DNA of 64,000 nt from Turicibacter sanguinis (GCF_013046825.1 NZ_CP053187.1:1105501-1169500), one strand, 5' to 3'. Shown: positions 8,847 through 17,507, counted from the stretch's first letter. The notes: generated from the sequence alone by a model not told the origin. Made by a program: numbers and translations.

Positions 8847-9332
8847 GTGGATATGATTAACCAATGGCTAGAAGAGTTAGAGCGAGAATTACAAGATATT
8901 TTAGAAGAGGACCGATTAGAAATCTTATCTTCTTATAAAGAACAAGTTAATGAAATGAAAGAGTTAGATATAGATGAAGAGGAGATATTATCTAGATTAG
9001 GATGGCCTAAAAAGGTAGCACAAGAAGTTAAGCAATCATTAGATTATACTGAATCTCGTTTCCCCGCTGATAAAGATGATTCAAAGGTAGAAAAGCCAAA
9101 ATCTAATGAAAAAGGTTTTAAAAAAGGTATCTCTATCTGTGCTATCATAGCATCTTTATGTGTCTCGATTTTATTTTTTATGACGAGTTTTCGTTTTATA
9201 ATTGGAAGTATTTTTTTAATGTCTTTTTCAATCGGACTTGCGATTGCAGTATTAGGAGTGACACTAATTTTATTTAATATTGGGGTTGCGTCACTTTATA
9301 CAGGTTATTTGATCTATAAACGACTTAATTAA
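8847..9332 (+). CDS. DUF1700 (HAAS-domain) membrane protein
   Basis: 161 residues. An acidic helical N-terminus (about 1-70, with EDRLEILSSYKEQVNEM and LGWPKKVAQEV) is the HAAS signalling domain found next to PadR regulators; a basic linker follows and then two hydrophobic segments (about 92-115 and 122-150). The GTG start has GGAG 12 bases upstream, overlapping the end of padR, which fits coupled translation. Genes of this type are thought to be controlled by the neighbouring PadR and may sense the membrane; the exact role is unknown. Confidence 0.8.
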   Translation: MDMINQWLEELERELQDILEEDRLEILSSYKEQVNEMKELDIDEEEILSRLGWPKKVAQEVKQSLDYTESRFPADKDDSKVEKPKSNEKGFKKGISICAIIASLCVSILFFMTSFRFIIGSIFLMSFSIGLAIAVLGVTLILFNIGVASLYTGYLIYKRLN

Positions 9333-9361
9333 GAATCAATTGAGGAATGTAGGTGAATTCA

Positions 9362-9565
9362 ATGAGAAAGAAAGGTTTAGAGCTTTATTTAATTATTTCG
9401 AGTCTAGTTGCCGTTATTATTGTGATAGTGTGTTCTGTAGTTACGGTATCATCTAATATCGTGATAAAACAAAGCTTACATCAAGGAGTCCTTTTTGATT
9501 TAATCGAGTTAAAATCACAGGGGATGATTGAACTAGATGACTTATTTGATGATATTTTTGATTAG
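9362..9565 (+). CDS. small single-span membrane protein, unknown
   Basis: 67 residues from ATG 9362, which has AGGTG six bases upstream; the in-frame GTG at 9353 is part of that ribosome binding site. One hydrophobic segment at about residues 9-32 is followed by an acidic tail ending [11 protein letters not shown]. No family recognised. It sits 29 bases after the DUF1700 gene and 14 bases before ispF, so it is most likely the third gene of the padR operon, with ispF read through from it. Confidence 0.6.
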   Translation: MRKKGLELYLIISSLVAVIIVIVCSVVTVSSNIVIKQSLHQGVLFDLIELKSQGMIELDDLFDDIFD

Positions 9566-9579
9566 AAAGGAAGATTTTG

Positions 9580-10062
9580 ATGATTCGAATTGGCCATTCA
9601 ACTGATATCCATCAGTTAGTAGAGGGACGCAAATTAATTTTAGGTGGAGTTGAGATTGAGCATACAAAAGGATTACTTGGACATAGTGATGCTGATGTAT
9701 TATGCCACGCAATAACAGAAGCAATTATTGGTGCTTTAGCAAAAGGTGATATCGGAACTCATTTTCCAGATACTGATCCAACTTACAAAGGAGTCGATTC
9801 ACGTGTTCTATTGCGCGGAGCCTTTAAAATGATGGATGAAGCGGGATATTGCTTAGGAAATTTAGATGCGACAATTTATGCTGAAAGACCTAAAATGCGA
9901 CCACATATCGACTCGATGCGTCAAAATATTGCGAGTGATTTAAATGCTTCAATGGATCAAGTTAATGTAAAAGCTACTCGTGGTGAAAAGTTAGGGTTTG
10001 TGGGGCGAGAAGAAGGAATAGCTTCAGAGTGTGTTGTTTTATTATTCAAAAAGACTAATTAA
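9580..10062 (+). CDS. ispF: 2-C-methyl-D-erythritol 2,4-cyclodiphosphate synthase
   Basis: 160 residues. IspF cyclises the CDP-ME 2-phosphate intermediate to MEcPP in the isoprenoid pathway and acts as a trimer with zinc. Metal ligands are all present: Asp9 and His11 (HSTDIHQL) and His43 ([13 protein letters not shown]). The ending [15 protein letters not shown] is also typical. ATG 9580 follows GAAAGGAAG at the correct distance; the TTG just before it is not needed. It is separated from ispD by five genes' worth of regulatory and membrane functions, and no promoter of its own was obvious. Confidence 0.94.
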   Translation: MIRIGHSTDIHQLVEGRKLILGGVEIEHTKGLLGHSDADVLCHAITEAIIGALAKGDIGTHFPDTDPTYKGVDSRVLLRGAFKMMDEAGYCLGNLDATIYAERPKMRPHIDSMRQNIASDLNASMDQVNVKATRGEKLGFVGREEGIASECVVLLFKKTN

Positions 10063-10149
10063 CACAATATTAACGCGATGTTAACCGTTTATTAATCTCT
10101 GAGATATTGATACAAGGTATAATCAATTATGATATGCCCCCTATATTTT

Positions 10150-10183
10150 AATAAAGCTAAAGAATTACTTCTTTGGCTTTATT
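10150..10183 (+). terminator. hairpin after ispF
   Basis: AATAAAGC-T-AAAGAA and TTCTTT-G-GCTTTATT arms (one mismatch) around TTAC. The T-tract is short. Confidence 0.6.
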
Positions 10184-10195
10184 TATTTATAAAGC

Positions 10196-10225
10196 AAAAA
10201 GCACCTCGCTAATGAGGTGCTTTTT
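10196..10225. terminator. strong bidirectional terminator
   Basis: AAAAAGCACCTC / GAGGTGCTTTTT around GCTAAT. It can stop ispF transcripts on + and any - strand transcript from the small-ORF region at 10.25-10.5 kb. Confidence 0.85.
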
Positions 10226-10374
10226 AGTTATCCACAGTTTTAATTTTAAAACGGAATCACTTCAGATCTCATATAATTCCTCTTTTCATTGTAGATATTG
10301 TTTTCATAGGTAACATTCCCTTCTCCTTTCACCTAATTAGATAAAATAATATTAAATGTTGTAATACATTTACC
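10226..10374. other. intergenic stretch, no convincing gene
   Basis: AT-rich. On the - strand a GGAG precedes a 15-codon frame and overlaps a 28-codon frame (10246-10332) that lacks a ribosome binding site. I do not call either. Confidence 0.4.
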
Positions 10375-10400
10375 AAAAAGTGAATCTTTTTTTAGATTCA
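10375..10400 (-). terminator. terminator of the small - strand ORF
   Basis: TGAATCT / AGATTCA (7 bp) with a six-base loop; on the - strand the stem starts at the stop codon TGA and is followed by CTTTTT. Confidence 0.6.
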
Positions 10401-10508
10401 TCGTTTTCGTAAAGATTTAATAACAAGCCAAACGATTGCAATTAGAACAATAGTCGATAGTATTTGTAACGTTAAATTAATCCAATCTGGCATTACATAT
10501 ATTTGCAT
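10398..10508 (-). CDS. small hydrophobic peptide, 36 aa
   Basis: A 36-codon frame with a very good ribosome binding site (GGAGGGG, 5 bases before ATG) and its own hairpin at the stop. It encodes a short amphipathic start (MQIYVMPDWINL), a single membrane span of about 18 residues and a basic end, KSLRKR. This shape is shared by small membrane peptides and by type I toxins, but no family is recognised and no antisense RNA is evident. It points away from gltX and lies alone between two terminators. Confidence 0.55.
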   Translation of the reverse strand: MQIYVMPDWINLTLQILSTIVLIAIVWLVIKSLRKR

Positions 10509-10608
10509 CTCATCCCCTCCGGTAGATTCATCATATCATAAATCTATTCTTTAATGACTTAGAATCATGGTAAAATCAGTGTCTTGGGCGCAATTTTTTT
10601 TAATAATC

Positions 10609-10637
10609 TTTAATATTTTGTTTCAATCGTATATAAT
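10609..10637 (+). promoter_or_regulatory. promoter of gltX
   Basis: TTTAAT, 17-bp spacer, TATAAT (10632-10637), 53 bases before the ATG. No T-box features (no GGTGG-type antiterminator bulge, no terminator) lie between it and the gene. Confidence 0.6.
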
Positions 10638-10690
10638 ATGAAAAGAATAACAATAGTACAGTTATTATGTTTAAATAGGAGGCAATATTT

Positions 10691-12127
10691 ATGACAGTTC
10701 GTGTTCGTTATGCACCAAGTCCAACAGGATTTTTACATATCGGAAATGCTCGTTCAGCATTATACAATTATTTATTTGCGAAACATTACGGTGGAGATTT
10801 TATTTTACGTATTGAAGATACTGACTTAGAGCGCAACGTTGAAGGTGGAGAAGAGTCTCAAATGAACTTTTTACGTTGGTTAGGAATTGAATGGGATGAG
10901 TCTGTTGATTGTGGTGGAGAATATGGCCCATACCGTCAATTAGAACGTTTAGATATTTATCGTCAATATGTAGAAGAATTAATCGAAAAAGGATTAGCTT
11001 ATAAATGCTATTGTACAAGTGAAGAACTTGAGGCAGAACGCGAAGCTTTATCTACTCATGGTCATGATAATATCCATTATTCTCGTCGTTGTTTAAATGC
11101 AACAGAAGAAGAAAAGAAAGAATTAGAAGCACGTGGAGAATACGTGGTTCGTATTAAAGTTCCTGAAAATGAAGAATACACATTCAATGATATCGTTCGT
11201 GGAGAGGTTACTTTTAAATCAGAAGATTTTGGTGATTGGGTTATCATGAAAAGTAACGGAATCCCAACGTATAACTTTGCAGTAGTTGTGGATGATCACT
11301 TAATGAAAATTACTCATGTTTTCCGTGGTGAAGAGCATTTAACAAATACTCCAAAACAAATGATGGTTTATCGTGCTTTTGGATGGGATATTCCTCAATT
11401 TGGTCATATGACATTAATCGTTAACGAAAATGGTAAGAAATTATCAAAACGTGACAAAGATACAGTTCAATTCATTGAACAATATGCTAACATGGGATAT
11501 TTACCAGAAGCATTATTTAACTTCATTGCATTATTAGGATGGTCTCCTGCAATTGAAGAAGAGATTTTATCGCATGAACAATTAATTGAATTATTTGATG
11601 AAAAACGTTTATCTAAATCACCATCTACATTCGATAAAAATAAATTATCATACATTAATAACCGCTACATCAAAGCATTAGAAGATGAAGAGTTATTAGA
11701 ATTATGTATGCCTCACTTAGTTGAAGAGGGAATTTTAGAAGGAAAAACAACAGCATGGGCAATGGAATTAATCTCATTATTCCATGATCGCTTGTCATAT
11801 GGTGCTGAGATTGTTGATTTATATGATGAATTCTTCTCAGAAGAATTAGAATTAGACGAAGAAGCACAAGCTTTCATTGCACAAGATGGTGTATCTGAAA
11901 CGTTAAAAGCATTCAAAACAGAATTAGAAGCATTAGAAGATTTCAATGCTGAAGGAATCCAAGCCGCAATTAAAGCAGCTGGAAAAGCAGCGGGAGCAAA
12001 AGGTAAAATGTTATTCATGCCTTGCCGTATTGCAACAACTGGGCAAATGCACGGTCCAGATTTACCAAAAGCATTAGCTTTATTAGGTAAAGAAACAGTT
12101 GTTGGACGTATTGCAAAATTCATCTAA
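10691..12127 (+). CDS. gltX: glutamyl-tRNA synthetase
   Basis: 478 residues, usual length for bacterial GluRS, a class I synthetase charging tRNA-Glu (and, in most Bacillota, tRNA-Gln for later amidation). Signature HIGH appears as HIGN at residues 16-19 within [18 protein letters not shown]; the KMSKS loop appears as KLSKRD near residue 250. The C-terminal half is the helical anticodon-binding domain. Ribosome binding site AGGAGG is 8 bases upstream. In Bacillus gltX is followed by cysE and cysS; here cysE is absent and four unrelated genes intervene before cysS. Confidence 0.96.
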   Translation: MTVRVRYAPSPTGFLHIGNARSALYNYLFAKHYGGDFILRIEDTDLERNVEGGEESQMNFLRWLGIEWDESVDCGGEYGPYRQLERLDIYRQYVEELIEKGLAYKCYCTSEELEAEREALSTHGHDNIHYSRRCLNATEEEKKELEARGEYVVRIKVPENEEYTFNDIVRGEVTFKSEDFGDWVIMKSNGIPTYNFAVVVDDHLMKITHVFRGEEHLTNTPKQMMVYRAFGWDIPQFGHMTLIVNENGKKLSKRDKDTVQFIEQYANMGYLPEALFNFIALLGWSPAIEEEILSHEQLIELFDEKRLSKSPSTFDKNKLSYINNRYIKALEDEELLELCMPHLVEEGILEGKTTAWAMELISLFHDRLSYGAEIVDLYDEFFSEELELDEEAQAFIAQDGVSETLKAFKTELEALEDFNAEGIQAAIKAAGKAAGAKGKMLFMPCRIATTGQMHGPDLPKALALLGKETVVGRIAKFI

Positions 12128-12136
12128 TGAAATATT

Positions 12137-12167
12137 AAAACCTCAGAATTAATCTGAGGTTTTTTTT
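12137..12167. terminator. shared terminator between gltX and the MFS gene
   Basis: AAAACCTCAGA / TCTGAGGTTTT with loop ATTAA. The stop codon of the - strand MFS gene is in the loop, so the 3' arm of the hairpin is part of that gene's last codons. Confidence 0.85.
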
Positions 12168-13336
12168 GATTTTAAGGCGAGTAAGATTAAAAGAAGATAG
12201 ATAATAGTAATAAAAAAATAGAGGGTCCAAACTACACTATAATTGAAATAATCAACAATAAATCCTGTAATAACAGGACCTAATGCTCCACCGAGTGTGA
12301 AAATCATATTAATCACTCCTAGATACATGGCGTAATGTTCTTGTCCAAATAAAGCGCTTGTTCCATAGGTAGGGACTAAAGAGGGTAAACATAAACAAAT
12401 ACCAAACAGAGCGGCGAAAACAAAAAGGAGTGATGGAATGGTTCCTAAAAGTAAACAGACATAACCGATAAGAGCCATTGAGACTAATAGAATAATTGAT
12501 TTAGTTAATTTTACTTTATCAAAAATATATCCTCCGATTAAACTCCCCATTAATGCGAAAAGTGCTTGAGTTGAACCGACATTTGCATTAAACGGAAGTG
12601 GATGGCCTAGATAAATTAAATATGATTGAATATGCATCTTAGTTCCTGAAATACACATCCCGAGTAAGAAGAGACCGACTATAAATAAAATTAGCCGTGG
12701 ACTCCACTGAATATCTTTATATGAAAATTTTTCTTTCTTTTTAGCTTTAATGGTTGTATCTGGTGGCATCCTCATAATGAAGAGTGCTAGCGGTAGACAA
12801 ACTACAATAATGATAATGCCAAGAATAGCATAGGTGAAGGTGTATCCTTTACTGATCAGTAACCTTGAAACCACCTGCATCCATATAAAAGACCCTGTTC
12901 CCGCTCCTGCCGTTGAAATTCCTAATGCTAATCCTTTTTTATCCTTAAACCAGTGTGTTAGTGTTGTAGCAATCGGAATGGTAGTTAAACAGGTTAGCCC
13001 TATTCCGACAATAATGGCAATGCAATAGAACATCCAAATTTTTGTAGCGAGAGAATAACAGAAAAATCCACTGCCGGTTAAAATAGCTCCGATACTCATA
13101 ATGAGTTTAAGTGGAAGTTTTGTTAGTAGTTTTCCGATAATTGGAGACATTAGTGAGGTCGTGATTGCACCTATCGTAAAAATGAATGAAAAGGATGAGA
13201 GTGAGAATCCTAAGTCTTTGGTGACGGGATCTAAAAATAATGTCGTAATATTATTAACAATACTAAATGCAACACCCATAATTAAAAAACATGATAGTAA
13301 AACAAGCCATTTATAAAATTCTAATTTCTTACTCAT
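12149..13336 (-). CDS. MFS transporter
   Basis: 395 residues with about 12 membrane segments and the central charged loop (KAKKKEKFSYKDI) of the major facilitator superfamily. Overall pattern (long N-terminal half with TTIPIATTLTHWFKDKKGLALGIS, the intracellular loop motif) resembles the oxalate/formate antiporter-type group of monocarboxylate carriers. Substrate cannot be assigned. ATG 13336 is taken as start because GGAG lies 9 bases upstream; the in-frame TTG 15 bases earlier overlaps that site. Single gene, convergent with gltX. Confidence 0.85.
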   Translation of the reverse strand: MSKKLEFYKWLVLLSCFLIMGVAFSIVNNITTLFLDPVTKDLGFSLSSFSFIFTIGAITTSLMSPIIGKLLTKLPLKLIMSIGAILTGSGFFCYSLATKIWMFYCIAIIVGIGLTCLTTIPIATTLTHWFKDKKGLALGISTAGAGTGSFIWMQVVSRLLISKGYTFTYAILGIIIIVVCLPLALFIMRMPPDTTIKAKKKEKFSYKDIQWSPRLILFIVGLFLLGMCISGTKMHIQSYLIYLGHPLPFNANVGSTQALFALMGSLIGGYIFDKVKLTKSIILLVSMALIGYVCLLLGTIPSLLFVFAALFGICLCLPSLVPTYGTSALFGQEHYAMYLGVINMIFTLGGALGPVITGFIVDYFNYSVVWTLYFFITIIYLLLILLALKSKKTSD

Positions 13337-13438
13337 TTGTTCACACTCCAAATAAATCGTATAGTTTAGAATTTGATAAATAGACTAGGATTATGTATAA
13401 ATATCGGGTATTGTATTTATTAGAAAAGGGGGATTAAA

Positions 13439-13921
13439 ATGGATGTAACTTTTCAAACGGATGTTGGACGCTTTAACTACCGTGTGGCTGGCGTATTAAT
13501 TCATGAGAATCGGCTGCTTGTCATGACCGATGAACGCTCACCCTATTATTATTTACCAGGTGGGAGAGTGTCGATGAATGAGGAAAGTACTATGGCTATT
13601 AAACGAGAAATAAAAGAAGAATTGGACGTGGAGGTTGAAGCGACTCAATTACTATGGATCGTTGAAAATTTCTTCGTCGAGCAACAAAGCCAAGAACAAT
13701 TTCATGAAATTGGAATGTACTACTTGCTTCAGTTAACAGAGGAAGACATTTTAAAAAGAGGTCAGGAGTTTATCATGAATGAAGGTGGATATAAAAAACT
13801 ATCTTTCCTATGGCTACCTTTAGAAAAAATTAAACATCTAAATATTTATCCATTGTTTTTAAAAGAACGCATCATGAATTTACCACAGGTGCCAGAACAT
13901 TTGGTTGAAATAAAAGAATAA
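13439..13921 (+). CDS. Nudix hydrolase
   Basis: 160 residues with a complete Nudix box: GG-x5-E-x7-REIKEELDV within residues about 41-63, so it should hydrolyse a nucleoside diphosphate linked to another group with Mg2+. The substrate is not evident; the extra C-terminal part with WLPLEKIKHLNIYPLFLKE resembles ADP-ribose/nucleotide-sugar type Nudix proteins that end in a helical cap. Ribosome binding site AAGGGGGA. A 44-codon membrane peptide follows 38 bases later and probably shares its transcript. Confidence 0.88.
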   Translation: MDVTFQTDVGRFNYRVAGVLIHENRLLVMTDERSPYYYLPGGRVSMNEESTMAIKREIKEELDVEVEATQLLWIVENFFVEQQSQEQFHEIGMYYLLQLTEEDILKRGQEFIMNEGGYKKLSFLWLPLEKIKHLNIYPLFLKERIMNLPQVPEHLVEIKE

Positions 13922-13959
13922 TGATTGGCATAGTATCTACTAAGAGGGGAGAGCTAAGT

Positions 13960-14094
13960 ATGTTTGGACAGTTCTTAATTATCGTATCTGTTTTTGCTTT
14001 AATCATCTGGTTTTGGGTGCTTGTTTTTAAACTATTAATTAGAGCAAATAAAGCTTTGCAAATTTATATTGATAATCAAACAAAAAATCTCTAG
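13960..14094 (+). CDS. small membrane protein, 44 aa
   Basis: A 44-codon frame with AGAGGGGAGAG about 8 bases before its ATG. The first 30 residues are strongly hydrophobic (VSVFALIIWFWVLVFKLLI), followed by an amphipathic end RANKALQIYIDNQTKNL. The terminator hairpin begins over the last codons, which marks it as the last gene of the transcript. No family recognised. Its clean start, length and position make it a likely real small protein. Confidence 0.65.
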   Translation: MFGQFLIIVSVFALIIWFWVLVFKLLIRANKALQIYIDNQTKNL

Positions 14095-14114
14095 TTCAGC
14101 ACTAGAGATTTTTT
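14082..14114. terminator. bidirectional terminator
   Basis: AAAAAATCTCTAGT / ACTAGAGATTTTTT, a perfect 14-bp stem. Serves the small ORF on + and ridA on -. Confidence 0.9.
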
Positions 14115-14119
14115 AGTTA

Positions 14120-14494
14120 TTATTTAACTGCAATTGCTTCAATTTCGATTTTAGCATCGCGTGGTAAACGGGCTACTTGTACACAAGCTCGTGCTGGTTT
14201 GTGGGCTGAGAAGTATTCTCCGTATACCGCATTTACTGCAGAAAAATCATTCATATCAGCTAAGAAAATTCCACATTTTACGACATTTTCTAATGTATAT
14301 CCCGCTTCAGTTAAAATAGCTTGAATATTTTTTAAACATTGGTGAGTTTGAGCTTCGATTTCATCAGATACAAACTCCATTGTTTGTGGGTCTAATGGGA
14401 TTTGTCCTGAAATATAAAGTGTTCCATTTGCTTCAATAGCTTGAGAATAAGGTCCAATGGCTTTTGGAGCATTATCTGTTGCAATAATATTCAT
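14120..14494 (-). CDS. ridA: RidA family reactive enamine/imine deaminase
   Basis: 124 residues, a full-length RidA/YjgF/UK114 protein. It hydrolyses 2-aminoacrylate and 2-aminocrotonate, the reactive products of PLP dehydratases such as threonine dehydratase, to 2-ketoacids. Seen: NAPKAIGPYSQAIEANGTLYI, the GQIPLDP block, and the C-terminal VQVARLPRDAKIEIEAIA, which carries the conserved Arg of the active site. GAGGAGGAA lies before the ATG. It is divergent from the threonine dehydratase gene, whose product makes its substrate, so the pair is functionally matched. Confidence 0.93.
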   Translation of the reverse strand: MNIIATDNAPKAIGPYSQAIEANGTLYISGQIPLDPQTMEFVSDEIEAQTHQCLKNIQAILTEAGYTLENVVKCGIFLADMNDFSAVNAVYGEYFSAHKPARACVQVARLPRDAKIEIEAIAVK

Positions 14495-14570
14495 TAGTAG
14501 TTCCTCCTCATCAGTTTACGAGCATCCTTAAGAGTGTCCGTTTAAAATTAAGAATTTATTCATCATTTTT

Positions 14571-14599
14571 ATTATACCATATCCATATAATGGTTTTAA
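14571..14599 (-). promoter_or_regulatory. promoter of ridA
   Basis: TTAAAA, 17-bp spacer, TATAAT with an extended TG (TGGTATAAT), reading leftward. Confidence 0.65.
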
Positions 14600-14602
14600 G
14601 AG

Positions 14603-14631
14603 TTATGATGCATGAGTTTGTGTGATAGAAT
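14603..14631 (+). promoter_or_regulatory. promoter of the threonine dehydratase gene
   Basis: TTATGA, 17-bp spacer, TAGAAT with an extended TG (TGATAGAAT). It is only a few bases from the divergent ridA promoter, so both could be controlled together. Confidence 0.6.
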
Positions 14632-14690
14632 AAGACTATAAAATGAAGGAAAAAACGAAATAATGAATGCTGTAGCGGAGGGGACCTATC

Positions 14691-15905
14691 GTGAATACTG
14701 TAACGTTTGAAATGATAAAAGAAGCAGCACAAAACTTAAAAGGAGTTATTAAAGAAACAGATTTCTGTTTTGCAGAATCATTAAGTGAGCGTAGTGGAGC
14801 AGAAGTGTATTTAAAATTAGAAAATCTTCAGCAATCAGGATCATTTAAAATCCGAGGTGCTTATAATAAGATGCTTCATTTAAGTGATGAAGAAAAACAA
14901 TGTGGTGTTGTTGCATCAAGTGCTGGGAATCACGCACAAGGTGTTGCAATTAGTGCAACGAAACTTGGCATCAAATCGACCATTGTCATGCCAAGGAGTG
15001 CACCGTTTGCTAAAATCTTTGCTACTCGCAATTATGGTGGTGAAGTGGTTTTAGAAGGAGAAATCTACGACGAGGCATATCAAAAAGCATTAGAAATTAA
15101 AGAAGCAACTGGAGCAACATTTGTTCACCCATTTAATGACCCTTACGTTATTGCAGGGCAAGGAACAATTGGTCTTGAAATGATTGAAGAACAACCAGAT
15201 TTAGATGTCGTGTTAGTTCCAATCGGCGGAGGTGGAATTGCAGCAGGAATTGCAATGGCTATTAAAACATTAAATCCAAATACTAAAGTCATTGGAGTTC
15301 AAACAGAAAATGCCCCATCGATGTATCAATCAATTAAAGACGGGAAAATTGGCACAGTGAAGGTTACTAAATCGATTGCAGATGGAATTGCAGTCGCAAC
15401 CCCAGGTGATGTTACGTTCCCATTAATTCAGCAATACGTTGATGAAGTTATCACAGTATCTGAAACTCAAATTTCGCAGGCTTTCTTATTATTGCTTGAA
15501 AACTGTAACTTGGTGTGTGAAGGTGCAGGAGCAGTTTGTGTTGCTGCAATTCTTTCAAATCAGCTAGACCTTAAAGGTAAGAAAGTCGGTGCCGTTCTGT
15601 CCGGAGGAAATATCGATACTAATCTTATTGAAAGTATTATTAATCATGCTATGATGTCTCTTGGACGTCGAACAAAAATTCAAGTTTCAATTGCAGATCG
15701 TCCTGGTGAGTTGAATGCTTTCTTAGATACAATCGCAGAGGAACTCGGTAATCTTATTATGATTCGACAAAATAGATATCGTGAAGGATTATCAATGTAT
15801 CAATTAGGAGTGACGGTCGTTATTGAAACGTTAGACGCTGCTCATAAAGAACGCGTCATTCAAAAATTAATCGAATCAGGTTATGAGATTGAGTATACAA
15901 ACTAG
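14691..15905 (+). CDS. ilvA: threonine ammonia-lyase (dehydratase) with C-terminal ACT domain
   Basis: 404 residues. PLP enzyme turning threonine into 2-oxobutanoate and ammonia. The PLP lysine is Lys53 in SGSFKIRGAYNK; the phosphate-binding glycine loop is IGGGGIAAGIA (about 177-187). A single ACT-like domain fills the last 75 residues (IQVSIADRPGELNAFLDTI), the one-ACT form used in many Bacillota either for catabolism (TdcB-like) or isoleucine synthesis; no other ilv genes are here to decide. The GTG start has GGAGGGG upstream. Divergent ridA detoxifies its enamine intermediate. Confidence 0.9.
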   Translation: MNTVTFEMIKEAAQNLKGVIKETDFCFAESLSERSGAEVYLKLENLQQSGSFKIRGAYNKMLHLSDEEKQCGVVASSAGNHAQGVAISATKLGIKSTIVMPRSAPFAKIFATRNYGGEVVLEGEIYDEAYQKALEIKEATGATFVHPFNDPYVIAGQGTIGLEMIEEQPDLDVVLVPIGGGGIAAGIAMAIKTLNPNTKVIGVQTENAPSMYQSIKDGKIGTVKVTKSIADGIAVATPGDVTFPLIQQYVDEVITVSETQISQAFLLLLENCNLVCEGAGAVCVAAILSNQLDLKGKKVGAVLSGGNIDTNLIESIINHAMMSLGRRTKIQVSIADRPGELNAFLDTIAEELGNLIMIRQNRYREGLSMYQLGVTVVIETLDAAHKERVIQKLIESGYEIEYTN

Positions 15906-15970
15906 ATAATTTTAGCGAAATATATTAAAATGAAAATAACATCAAGAAAAAGATAGGAGTTGGACTCACG

Positions 15971-17311
15971 ATGCTAATTTATAATACGTATACGCGTGAG
16001 AAAGAAGAATTTAGACCGATTGAAGAAAACAAAGTGAGAATGTATATTTGTGGACCAACTGTTTACAACTATATTCATATCGGAAATGCACGTCCTGTTC
16101 TGTTTTTCGATTTAGTACATCGCTATTTTAAATATTTAGGATACGAAGTAGAATTTGTTTCAAACGTAACAGATGTTGATGATAAAATCATTAACCGTGC
16201 GATTGAAGAAGGTGTGACAGAAGCACAAATTTCTGAAAAATATTTAAACTACTTTTTAGAATGTAATAAAGCATTAAATGCTTTACCATTAACAGCAATG
16301 CCAAAAGTAACAGAAAGTATGGATTCAATGATTGAATTTATTAACCAATTAGTTGAGCGTGATTTTGCTTATGCAGTTGATGGAGACGTTTACTTCCGTA
16401 TTGATAAAGTTCGTGAATACGGACAATTATCAGGTAAGAAAATCGATGAATTAGAAGTTGGAGCTCGTATTGCAGAAGACTCTAAAAAAGAAAATCCTTT
16501 AGACTTCGTTTTATGGAAAAAAACAGATAAAGGAATTACATGGGATTCACCTTGGGGTGCAGGGCGTCCTGGTTGGCATACAGAATGCGTTGTGATGATT
16601 AATAACCAATTCCATGGAAAAATTGATATCCATGGAGGTGGAACTGATTTACAATTCCCTCATCATGAAAATGAAATTGCTCAATCATTATGTATGTATG
16701 AACACAACATCGCAAACTATTGGATGCATGTTGGACGTTTAGGATTAAATAATGAGAAAATGAGTAAATCAATCGGAAATGTTATCAATGTTAAAGATTT
16801 AATTGAACAAATCGATGCTAATGCCTTCCGTTTATTTATGTTATCAGTTCATTATCGTCAACCAATTAACTACACTGAAGAAAACATCCAATTAGCAGTT
16901 AAAGAATGGCAAAAAGTAAAATCGACTTATGATCAATTACATTTAAAACTTGATTTAGCTGGTGCACTTGATGTAGAACCATCAGTAGTTCCTGAAATTG
17001 AAGCTCTAATGAACCAGTTTGTTGAAGCTTTAGAAGATGACTTCAATACCGCAAATGCTATTGCAAGTTTATATGGTGTGATTAAAGAAATTAATAAAAT
17101 GGTTCGTGCGAAAGCATCAGATGAAGCAAACCGCTATGCTTTAATGACATTACAAAATATGACTTATATTTTCGGATTTGATTTAAACAAAAAACGTTTA
17201 ACAGATGAAGAACGTGAATTAATGCAAGCTTGGGAAGAGGCAAGAAAAGCAAAAGACTTTGCTAAAGCAGATGAATTACGTGGAAAATTACAGGCTTTAA
17301 ATGTTTTATAA
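15971..17311 (+). CDS. cysS: cysteinyl-tRNA synthetase
   Basis: 446 residues, slightly short of the 461-467 of E. coli and Bacillus but complete. Class I signatures HIGN (36-39) and KMSKS (about 263-267) are present. The zinc ligands that select cysteine are seen: Cys27 (YICGPT), the Cys of WHTECVVM and the His of DLQFPHHENE. ATG with TAGGAG upstream. There is no promoter or T-box in the 65 bases after ilvA, so it may be read through from that gene. A terminator follows, splitting it from mrnC, its operon partner in Bacillus. Confidence 0.96.
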   Translation: MLIYNTYTREKEEFRPIEENKVRMYICGPTVYNYIHIGNARPVLFFDLVHRYFKYLGYEVEFVSNVTDVDDKIINRAIEEGVTEAQISEKYLNYFLECNKALNALPLTAMPKVTESMDSMIEFINQLVERDFAYAVDGDVYFRIDKVREYGQLSGKKIDELEVGARIAEDSKKENPLDFVLWKKTDKGITWDSPWGAGRPGWHTECVVMINNQFHGKIDIHGGGTDLQFPHHENEIAQSLCMYEHNIANYWMHVGRLGLNNEKMSKSIGNVINVKDLIEQIDANAFRLFMLSVHYRQPINYTEENIQLAVKEWQKVKSTYDQLHLKLDLAGALDVEPSVVPEIEALMNQFVEALEDDFNTANAIASLYGVIKEINKMVRAKASDEANRYALMTLQNMTYIFGFDLNKKRLTDEERELMQAWEEARKAKDFAKADELRGKLQALNVL

Positions 17312-17330
17312 AATAAGATATGATAAATTA

Positions 17331-17358
17331 GACTCCAAAATCAGTGGAGTCTTTTTTA
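17331..17358 (+). terminator. intrinsic terminator after cysS
   Basis: GACTCCA / TGGAGTC (7 bp) with loop AAATCAG and six T. Confidence 0.85.
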
Positions 17359-17479
17359 TTTTAAAAAATGAGTTTTAGGAAAACCATCTTAAAATTGAAA
17401 CTTTTTTAGGGTAAAAAGTGATAGAATAGTGTCAAACTGAGGCGAATTCAAGAAAACAAGTCCGTTTTATTGCTTTTTC

Positions 17480-17507
17480 GTTAAAAGATAAAAAAGTAGT
17501 GTATAAT
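17480..17507 (+). promoter_or_regulatory. promoter of mrnC-rlmB
   Basis: TATAAT at 17502-17507 with a weak -35 (GTTAAA, 16-bp spacer). It puts the transcript start near 17514 and so excludes the ATG at 17509. Confidence 0.55.

Noticed and set aside
10246-10332. 28-codon - strand frame, and a 15-codon frame overlapping it
   Set aside because: The 28-codon frame has no ribosome binding site; the 15-codon one has GGAG but is too short to support without other data.
10638-10690. T-box leader before gltX (also checked before cysS and ilvA)
   Set aside because: No GGTGG-type T-box core, no specifier stem and no leader terminator in the short 5' regions.
11713-12123. 136-codon frame antisense to gltX
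   Set aside because: Shadow of a well-conserved gene; no ribosome binding site, no recognisable protein.
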